This document shows, one piece after another, positions 7,091 through 12,824 of a stretch of DNA of 12,824 nt. The translations under genes were made by a program, and so were the position numbers. The number at the start of each line of letters is the position of its first letter. Position 1 is the first letter of the stretch. The notes under the pieces were generated by a model, which did not search any database, was not told the DNA's origin, and was given only the letters and a program-made list of their open reading frames with translations. Source of the stretch: Bacteroidales bacterium (GTDB taxonomy: Bacteria > Bacteroidota > Bacteroidia > Bacteroidales > JAADGE01); the NCBI GenBank assembly GCA_024762915.1, contig JANTGL010000044.1:1-12824 (forward strand). Reading direction: 5' to 3'.

Positions 7091-9289
7091 TTAATCGTGC
7101 CAAGCAGAATAAATTTTTTCCCCTTGTGCGTCAATTAATTCGTAATATAATTCTTTTATTGACAGCGTATTGTAATTAGTTGTAATCAGTTTGGATTTAT
7201 AACCTAAAATGTTTAAAGTATTGCTGTTAATTTTTAATGCCTTTACACCGAAAAACGGATTCGGATTAAAAAACGGAATTTGTTTTTTGACCATTCCTTT
7301 AGAAAGAATTGTAACTAAAATATTTGTGTTGTTATTTCCTGTGCCGGCTTTAGAGTTTATACGATTTCCGGATAAATCATTGTAATTAATAAAATTACTG
7401 AAAAGTAAAATTTTATCGTTCACTCGAATCATATCAAAAACAGTTGCTTTCGCTTGCATTTTTACTTCATAAGTTTGAAGTTGATCATCCGGATTATAAT
7501 GATATATGATTTGTTCCGAGTCATCGGAAATCGGATTTAATGATTTCCCGTTAAAAACAATTAAAAGTGTATTGTTAATATCATCATATTTCATTAATCT
7601 GGGAACGGTATTGTAGGATAGTTCTTCAGAAAATTCTTGTTTCCCTGAATTATTATATCGGATTAAAGTATTTTTAATTTCATCTCCGAAAGTTGTTGTA
7701 ATCACCCAACAACCGTCATTGAATGCCGATGATACTAAATTGTAACTTTTGCTTTTATCGGAAGTTTTAATAAAATTAATATGTTTTTTATCTTTTGAAT
7801 ATCCGATAAATCCGTTTTGTTCATTATCATTAGTGACATAATATCCGTTAATCCATAATTGATTATTCTTTGTTTCATTAAATCCGGTTATCCGATAAAC
7901 ATCCGGTCCCGGAATATTTTCAACCGGATTAACAATTTTTTTAGAAATTAATTTTCCTTTAAAAATTAAAGAGTCGGTATCAATTTGATAAGTTAAATAA
8001 TACATTTGTTTTTTCAGATTCAATAAAGCATCTTTCAACTTTGCATCAAAAAACAATTCTTGTCTGAAAGAATATGCTTTTAGTCCTTTCAAACCCCCGT
8101 ATTTCGAGACATAAAAGTTGATATATTTTTTTATTTGTTCGGGTTTTATCGCTGACAGAAATACCTTATTGATACTGTCGGCATAATCTTTTTCTTTAAA
8201 AAAATTATTACAATATTCTGCTCGTTTTGAAATAGAAAATTTTGTTACGGAAACAGGATTGTTAATTTCTTTTTTAAAGAAATTTAAGAAGTTTAACTTC
8301 GTTTCATTTAATTTAAAAAGTTTAAGCAGTAATGAATTGTTATCAAACTTTTCGACTTTATATACAAATTTCTCATCTGTTTTAAATTTGGGGTAATGAT
8401 CCGAATATTCCCCGTTTAAAACAGCATTAATTTTTGATTTAATTTCAGAATCAAGATTTGAAATTTCTGCTCTGTTATTTTTAATGATGCTTTCTTTTAC
8501 TTGTTTGACATCATGAACCCATTTTTTATAATCCCATAGTAAAATGTTATTCTGCAGGAAATCTGAGTATGTTAATCCGTCTAAACGATATGTATTTATA
8601 TTTTTTAAATTGTATGACTGATTGTAGTTTTGAATAGGGAATTTATTCAATGCTTCTTTATAAAGTTGAAAATAGATTAAAGTTGAATCAAAATCTGATT
8701 CCAATGTTTGCATTTCAGAAAGAAATTTTGATTCGTCACTTAAGTAAATATTTTTGATTTTTGTATAAGATGTATTAATATTCATAAAAATACTGACACA
8801 CTCATTATAATAGTCGCTGCTTTTATTATAATAGTTAATAATTTTCACAACATTTTTTTCATAATCCTCAATATCTTCAATCTGAGAATTGATATAAGAA
8901 TTTATATCTTCAATCTGTAATTTTTTACCTTTAGGAATAATCGGTGCATTTTTATAATACGAACGATTTTTCCCTTTTTCGTCTTTCATGTATAATTTTG
9001 CCAGATTAAAATATAATTTCGTATTGTAAATAAAAAGCTTTGTATATGTAAATTCTTTATAAGGATTATAACTTTTGGCCCATTCTTTTGCAATTATTCC
9101 GAGTTGGAAATATGTGTTGGCAAAACCGGGATTTTGTTTTTGGTAAGCTAATAAAAGAGTGTAAGCTTCATCTTTATTTCCGCTTAAAACAGATTTGTAA
9201 ACAGCATCATATTTTATACGTTCGGCCGACAAAGTTATACTGCTTGTTAACAAAATAATGAGAGTGATTATAATGGTTTTTGTTCTCAT
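7091..9289 (-). CDS. Secreted protein, N-terminal TPR-like and C-terminal propeller-like regions, function unknown
   Basis: A 732-residue exported protein that I do not recognise. The signal peptide is at 1-22 (MRTKTIIITL..., cleavage near LSA). Residues about 24-105 look TPR-like: KYDAVYKSVLSGNKDEAYTL, then NPGFANTYFQLGIIAKEW and a third helix pair. A long Asn/Tyr/Lys-rich helical region with many charged residues follows (about 125-440). From about 461 (GPDVYRITGF) to the end, the sequence alternates short beta strands and turns (LWINGYYV, GCWVITTTF, TLLIVFNGK, KILLFSNF, LNILGYKS), which suggests an irregular beta-propeller. No catalytic motif, lipobox or membrane anchor is visible, so it is probably periplasmic or secreted. 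It starts 13 bases after the OmpA-family gene's stop, which argues for co-expression. TPR plus propeller regions here, beside PD40 plus OmpA regions in its neighbour, together make up the set found in one PorE-type chain. High Asn content fits the low GC. Confidence 0.8.
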   Translation of the reverse strand: MRTKTIIITLIILLTSSITLSAERIKYDAVYKSVLSGNKDEAYTLLLAYQKQNPGFANTYFQLGIIAKEWAKSYNPYKEFTYTKLFIYNTKLYFNLAKLYMKDEKGKNRSYYKNAPIIPKGKKLQIEDINSYINSQIEDIEDYEKNVVKIINYYNKSSDYYNECVSIFMNINTSYTKIKNIYLSDESKFLSEMQTLESDFDSTLIYFQLYKEALNKFPIQNYNQSYNLKNINTYRLDGLTYSDFLQNNILLWDYKKWVHDVKQVKESIIKNNRAEISNLDSEIKSKINAVLNGEYSDHYPKFKTDEKFVYKVEKFDNNSLLLKLFKLNETKLNFLNFFKKEINNPVSVTKFSISKRAEYCNNFFKEKDYADSINKVFLSAIKPEQIKKYINFYVSKYGGLKGLKAYSFRQELFFDAKLKDALLNLKKQMYYLTYQIDTDSLIFKGKLISKKIVNPVENIPGPDVYRITGFNETKNNQLWINGYYVTNDNEQNGFIGYSKDKKHINFIKTSDKSKSYNLVSSAFNDGCWVITTTFGDEIKNTLIRYNNSGKQEFSEELSYNTVPRLMKYDDINNTLLIVFNGKSLNPISDDSEQIIYHYNPDDQLQTYEVKMQAKATVFDMIRVNDKILLFSNFINYNDLSGNRINSKAGTGNNNTNILVTILSKGMVKKQIPFFNPNPFFGVKALKINSNTLNILGYKSKLITTNYNTLSIKELYYELIDAQGEKIYSAWHD

Positions 9290-9302
9290 AATATTTTTCT
9301 GA

Positions 9303-11360
9303 TTATGATTTTATGTCAATAACTTTTAATTCAACACGTCTGTTTTTTGCTCTGTTTTCTTTCGTATCAGCCGGCAAAAAGGCAGGTTTGCTTTCTCCGT
9401 ATCCTTTCGATACAATTTTATCTTTCGGAATACCCTTGTCAAATAAAAATTCTTTAACGGAAGCAGCTCTTCTTTTTGATAATTTTAAATTATATGAACC
9501 GGAACCGACATCATCCGTATGTGCAGAAATCTCAATTTTCATTTGAGGATTCGTTTGCATTAAATCAACCAAACGATTTAATTCAGTATAAGAACTTTCA
9601 TTTAAATCTGCCGAATTTGTTTCAAAACGAATATCATTGAGTTTAAGTTTGGTGTTTTTTTTAAGGGGTTGAAGCTCAGCATTTAAAGAGTAGTCGGCAT
9701 CTTCGTCAACTAAGTTAACCGTTGTATTATAAAAAGCATAACCTTTAGGCTTTACACTAATTTCGTATTGGGTTCCGTCACGCAGTTTAAGTTTTAATTT
9801 CCCGTCTTTTCCGGTTTTTATTTTTTTAATGATTTTTTCGTTGGTAGAAAGATTTGTTATTTCAACCAATGCTTCAACACCTTCTCCGGTCTCTTGATTG
9901 GACAGATTTATTTCATAATCGACCTTTTTCACTTGAAGTTCTATATCTCTTTCAAATTCACTGAATTGAACAACTCCTCTTAAATCCAAATCAAAAGAAT
10001 TTCCTTTAAAGTGCTTATGTTTAACGTCTATATTATATTCTTTACCAATTGATAAATTTAAATTAAACCGGCCTTTTCCTAGGCTTGTGACGGGAATGTC
10101 CTCTTCACTTCCGGAAATTTTGTCAAAAACAGTAATTTGTGCAGGAATCGGTTCGTAAATTTCAGTATCATAAACATTCAGAATTAAATTGACATTTTTA
10201 AATAAAGTAATATTCTTTTGAATTTCCTGAAACTTTGTAATCTTTCTTGCGTCGAAATAGAAAAAGAAGTGAGAAAAATTTTTATTAAATACTTCAATAC
10301 GGTATTTTTTGCCTTTTTGGAGGAACAGACTGTATTTTCCGTTTTTTTCATCCGTTGTTATTTTTGACAATATTTCAGATGTATTCGGATCAATGATGTT
10401 AATATTTGCTTTTAAGGGTTTCCCGGACTTCAGATCAGTCACATATCCGAAAAAAAGTGTCGTTTTTTCAGGCCGGAAACCCAAAGACAATTTATCTTTT
10501 ACGATTTTTTCGTCTTTGGCATTTTTCTTTTTACTTTTAATTTGATAATATAAAGAATCCCCGGACAATGGAATGCTCGGATAGGCTTCATCTTGTGTAT
10601 TATTAACAGTATCAATTAAAATCGGAGCTAACCAGGCATTTTTAGTAATTTTTTTAGTATAGTATAAATCGATACCTGTTTTTTTATTCCCTCTTACCGA
10701 CATAAAATACAGCGTCTTACCGTCAGCAGCCATTCGAGGAGCTCTGTCACATGTTGAATTAACGGGTTCCGGTAATGCTTTAGGAGTTCCCCATGCAGTA
10801 TCGTTTTTTTCGGACACGTATATTTTATAACATTCATAATCTTCAAATTCTTTATCTTCAAAGCGTCGGGCAAAATATAAGAATTTTTCGTCATAGCTTA
10901 TAAACGGGTCTGTGTCATCACCGTATCCGTTAATCGGTTCTTTCATTTTAACGGGAGAAGACCAAACGCCCTTTATCTTTTTTGTATAATAAATATCAAA
11001 ACTAGCATTTCTGTCATCTTCTAACATGCTGAAATAAATAACAGTTGCATCAGAATTATAGGTAGGAGCATCAATATACCAGCCCAATGAATCATAGATA
11101 TTAACAGCATCAATCGGAATTGGATTTGACCAAGTTCCGTCTGCTTGTTTCTTGCTTTCTTCCATACGCCGATATTGTTTTGTCTGACTGATAAAAACAA
11201 CACTTTTTCCGTCGTAACTGACATAAGGAGCAATTGTTCTTTTATCTGTTAAATTTAAAGGTTCAGGGAGAAATTCTGCGGTTTGGGCAATTCCCGTAAC
11301 AGAAAAAAACAAGAAAAACAAGATGATACCGGTTTTTTCAGTAAAGATTTTAATTCTCAT
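9303..11360 (-). CDS. PorE-like envelope protein: PD40 propeller, three CarboxypepD-reg-like domains, OmpA C-terminal domain
   Basis: A 685-residue exported protein. The signal peptide is at about 1-26 (FFLFFSVTGIAQ), with no lipobox Cys. Residues about 44-280 hold five PD40 (TolB/WD40-like) blades, each with the pattern P-x-S/A-x-D-G-x-x-x-Y/V-F: APYVSYDGK, APTYNSDA, DPFISYDEK, APRMAADGK and AYPSIPLSG. Three Ig-like/carboxypeptidase-regulatory repeats follow (about 302-387, 390-477, 480-563). The C-terminus (about 572-682) is an OmpA domain with the peptidoglycan-contacting residues D616 (HTDDVG) and R631 (LSKRRAASV), which indicate non-covalent binding to diaminopimelate in peptidoglycan. 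This order matches P. gingivalis PorE, a type IX secretion accessory lipoprotein, but lacks its N-terminal TPR and lipidation, so it may be a related envelope protein. Start: ATG codons exist at 11369 and 11360; I prefer 11360 because it gives a normal signal peptide and a workable leader from the -7 box at 11378-11385. First gene of the operon. Confidence 0.9.
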   Translation of the reverse strand: MRIKIFTEKTGIILFFLFFSVTGIAQTAEFLPEPLNLTDKRTIAPYVSYDGKSVVFISQTKQYRRMEESKKQADGTWSNPIPIDAVNIYDSLGWYIDAPTYNSDATVIYFSMLEDDRNASFDIYYTKKIKGVWSSPVKMKEPINGYGDDTDPFISYDEKFLYFARRFEDKEFEDYECYKIYVSEKNDTAWGTPKALPEPVNSTCDRAPRMAADGKTLYFMSVRGNKKTGIDLYYTKKITKNAWLAPILIDTVNNTQDEAYPSIPLSGDSLYYQIKSKKKNAKDEKIVKDKLSLGFRPEKTTLFFGYVTDLKSGKPLKANINIIDPNTSEILSKITTDEKNGKYSLFLQKGKKYRIEVFNKNFSHFFFYFDARKITKFQEIQKNITLFKNVNLILNVYDTEIYEPIPAQITVFDKISGSEEDIPVTSLGKGRFNLNLSIGKEYNIDVKHKHFKGNSFDLDLRGVVQFSEFERDIELQVKKVDYEINLSNQETGEGVEALVEITNLSTNEKIIKKIKTGKDGKLKLKLRDGTQYEISVKPKGYAFYNTTVNLVDEDADYSLNAELQPLKKNTKLKLNDIRFETNSADLNESSYTELNRLVDLMQTNPQMKIEISAHTDDVGSGSYNLKLSKRRAASVKEFLFDKGIPKDKIVSKGYGESKPAFLPADTKENRAKNRRVELKVIDIKS

Positions 11361-11377
11361 AAAATACATTTATCATA

Positions 11378-11385
11378 CAAATATA
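11378..11385 (-). promoter_or_regulatory. Probable -7 box of the minus-strand operon
   Basis: On the minus strand TATATTTG matches TAnnTTTG exactly. A TTG sits 16 bases upstream (minus strand, positions 11404-11402), slightly closer than the usual -33 element. Transcription would begin around 11372-11370, giving a leader of about ten bases to the ATG at 11360 and almost none to the ATG at 11369. Confidence 0.55.
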
Positions 11386-11414
11386 CAAAAGATGATTCAT
11401 TCAATTAATATTTT

Positions 11415-11444
11415 TTTGATATTTGCATTCAAAATTTACATTTG
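11415..11444 (+). promoter_or_regulatory. Bacteroidota-type promoter for the aconitase-family gene
   Basis: TTTG at 11415-11418, an 18-base spacer, then TACATTTG at 11437-11444, an exact match to the TTTG...TAnnTTTG promoter pattern of Bacteroidota with spacing in the accepted range. The ATG at 11468 lies 23 bases past the -7 box, leaving a short leader of roughly 17 bases with no Shine-Dalgarno sequence. Confidence 0.7.
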
Positions 11445-11451
11445 TATCAAA
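11415..11451. repeat. Inverted repeat TTTGATA...TATCAAA straddling the promoter
   Basis: A perfect 7-base inverted repeat: TTTGATA at 11415-11421 and TATCAAA at 11445-11451, with 23 bases between. The left arm covers the -33 box and the right arm sits just past the -7 box. Half-site centres are 30 bases apart, about three helical turns, which suits a dimeric repressor contacting one face of the DNA. Chance occurrence is possible in AT-rich sequence. Confidence 0.35.
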
Positions 11452-11467
11452 TTTAGAAACTTTAAAA

Positions 11468-12824
11468 ATGGGAAAAACATTCGTTGAAAAAATTTTAAAT
11501 GCCGATACCGGGGCAATTGTATTTAAAAAACCGGATATTATCTTAACTCATGACAATACATCAAGTATTAAAAAAACATTTGAAAAAATGGGAGGTACAA
11601 AAGTTGCCGATCCCAATCAATTGTTAATTGTTTTGGATCATAATGCTCCGCCTACAACAGCTGCCCTTGCAACACAATATCAAACAATCAGGGATATTGT
11701 AAGAGAACAGAAAATAAAAAAATTCTATGATGCCGGAAAAGGAATTTGCCATCAAATTATGTCATACCATGCAGAACCTAAGATGATTATTGTCGGTAGC
11801 GACAGCCATACCTGCACTGCCGGTGCATTTAATGCATTAGCAGCCGGAATTGACCGAACCGAAGCAGCGGGATTGTGGAAAAGAGGTGAGACCTGGTTCC
11901 GTGTTCCGGAAAGTTTAAAAGTTACCCTGACAGGAAAATTACGAAAAGGTGTTTATGCAAAAGATATTTCTTTGTGGATTATCGGCATGATCGGTTCGGA
12001 CGGTGCTAATTATATGTCCATTGAATATCATGGTGACGGGCTTAGAACACTCGGAATTTCCGAACGAATGACATTGGCGAATTTAGCGTCCGAAATGGGT
12101 GCAAAAAATGCCGTATTTCCGGCGGATGAAGTTTTGGCAAGATTTTACGGCAAGGAAATAATTGACGGTATTTGGGCAGATGAAGATGCTCACTATGCAA
12201 AAAAAATTGAAATTAATTTGGATGAATTATTTCCCGTAGTTGCGGCTCCGCATCATGTAGATAATGTAAAAGCCCTTGCAGAACTTGCCGGAACACCTCT
12301 GCAACAGGGATTTATAGGAACCTGTACGAACGGACGAATTGAAGATTTGCGACAAGCAGCCGAAATTTTAAAAGATAAAAAAGTAGCAGACGGTTTTCAA
12401 CTTTTGATTACACCGGCATCACAGAAAATATATTTGCAGGCAATGAAAGAGGGATTAATTGAAATTTTCCTCGAATCGGGCGCAAATGTTTTATCGGCTT
12501 CATGCGGTCCCTGCCTCGGAACCGGACAGGGTATTCCCGCTGACGGATACAATGTTATTTCTACGGCAAACAGAAACTTCCTCGGTCGTATGGGGAATAA
12601 AAATGCAAGCATCTATTTGGCATCACCGGCTAATGTAGCAGCATCTGCTTTGAAAGGTGAAATTACGGCAGCTTTTAATTTTGATAAAAACGCTAAATTT
12701 CCGTATAAAAGAGCGCAAAGTGCAACCTTAACGATTTCGGAAAATGAAAACAGGCGTACGGAAAACGGTGTTTGGAATTATGCCGATACAAATGATTTGA
12801 ATACCGATCAAATGTTTGCCGGAA
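11468..12824 (+). CDS. LeuC/HacA-type aconitase-family dehydratase, apparently fused to a LeuD-like domain (partial, runs off right edge)
   Basis: The frame is open for 452 codons with no stop before the window ends. Residues 1 to about 425 form the large-subunit fold of the isopropylmalate/homoaconitate hydro-lyase group: LTHDN (26-30), VLDHNAPP (55-62), GICHQI (92-97), the hallmark GSDSHTCTAGA (110-120), and the three cysteines binding the [4Fe-4S] cluster, C286 in GTCTNGR and C346/C349 in SCGPCLGTG. These enzymes move a hydroxyl group between adjacent carbons by dehydration and rehydration; the substrate may be isopropylmalate (leucine synthesis), citramalate or homocitrate-type acids, and cannot be chosen from this part. 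From residue 433 the sequence NGVWNYADTNDLNTDQMFAG reads like the first strand and NTDQ motif that begins LeuD small subunits, normally a separate protein. Base composition is clearly richer in GC than the minus-strand genes. It is divergent from the envelope operon and has its own promoter. Confidence 0.9.
   Translation, partial: MGKTFVEKILNADTGAIVFKKPDIILTHDNTSSIKKTFEKMGGTKVADPNQLLIVLDHNAPPTTAALATQYQTIRDIVREQKIKKFYDAGKGICHQIMSYHAEPKMIIVGSDSHTCTAGAFNALAAGIDRTEAAGLWKRGETWFRVPESLKVTLTGKLRKGVYAKDISLWIIGMIGSDGANYMSIEYHGDGLRTLGISERMTLANLASEMGAKNAVFPADEVLARFYGKEIIDGIWADEDAHYAKKIEINLDELFPVVAAPHHVDNVKALAELAGTPLQQGFIGTCTNGRIEDLRQAAEILKDKKVADGFQLLITPASQKIYLQAMKEGLIEIFLESGANVLSASCGPCLGTGQGIPADGYNVISTANRNFLGRMGNKNASIYLASPANVAASALKGEITAAFNFDKNAKFPYKRAQSATLTISENENRRTENGVWNYADTNDLNTDQMFAG

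Noticed and set aside
12397..12612. Minus-strand 71-codon ORF inside the aconitase-family gene
   Set aside because: It is antisense to the conserved Fe-S cysteine region of a clearly real gene and encodes nothing recognisable.
1..12824. CRISPR array, tRNA or rRNA genes, transposase or integrase
   Set aside because: I looked for regularly spaced repeats, cloverleaf or rRNA-like segments, and recombinase motifs, and saw none.

Overview
This AT-rich window most likely comes from a member of the Bacteroidota. The evidence is: promoter-like TAnnTTTG boxes; genes mostly without Shine-Dalgarno sequences; a Reg_prop/Y_Y_Y sensor; a PD40/carboxypeptidase-regulatory/OmpA protein of the PorE type; a DUF6340-like lipoprotein; and a DUF4369-like TlpA thioredoxin. 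The genus cannot be named from sequence alone.

Layout. Positions 1-483 hold three very small, extremely AT-rich membrane-protein ORFs on the minus strand. Each is joined to the next by an ATGA stop/start overlap, and the last runs off the left end. A hairpin plus T-run terminator (about 500-523) separates them from a run of seven minus-strand genes that fills 560-11369. In transcription order these are: a PorE-like OmpA-family protein; a secreted TPR-like/propeller-like protein of unknown function; a very large propeller sensor with a cytoplasmic SpoIIE/PP2C phosphatase; a DUF6340-like lipoprotein; a TlpA-like thioredoxin; a MazG-like nucleotide pyrophosphohydrolase; and a secreted protein built of 42-44 residue repeats. 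Gaps are 13, 57, 10, 89, 1 and 11 bases, so most of the run is probably one operon, possibly with an extra start before the phosphatase gene. A 107-base divergent intergenic region (11361-11467) carries promoter-like boxes facing both ways. To its right, on the plus strand, an aconitase-superfamily gene (LeuC/HacA-like) runs off the right end and appears to be entering a fused LeuD-like domain.

How the genes may work together (inference). Six of the seven operon products have export signals or lipoboxes, and the operon pairs an envelope scaffold (peptidoglycan-binding OmpA domain, propellers, TPR-like region) with a transmembrane sensor whose output is a Ser/Thr phosphatase instead of the usual histidine kinase. 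A plausible reading is an envelope-monitoring module that signals by protein dephosphorylation, with its switch partner (STAS or anti-sigma protein) encoded elsewhere. The metabolic gene on the right is divergent and probably unrelated in function. Five long plus- or minus-strand genes have their best start at an ATG inside a longer TTG- or ATG-started frame; the starts chosen are explained in each entry.
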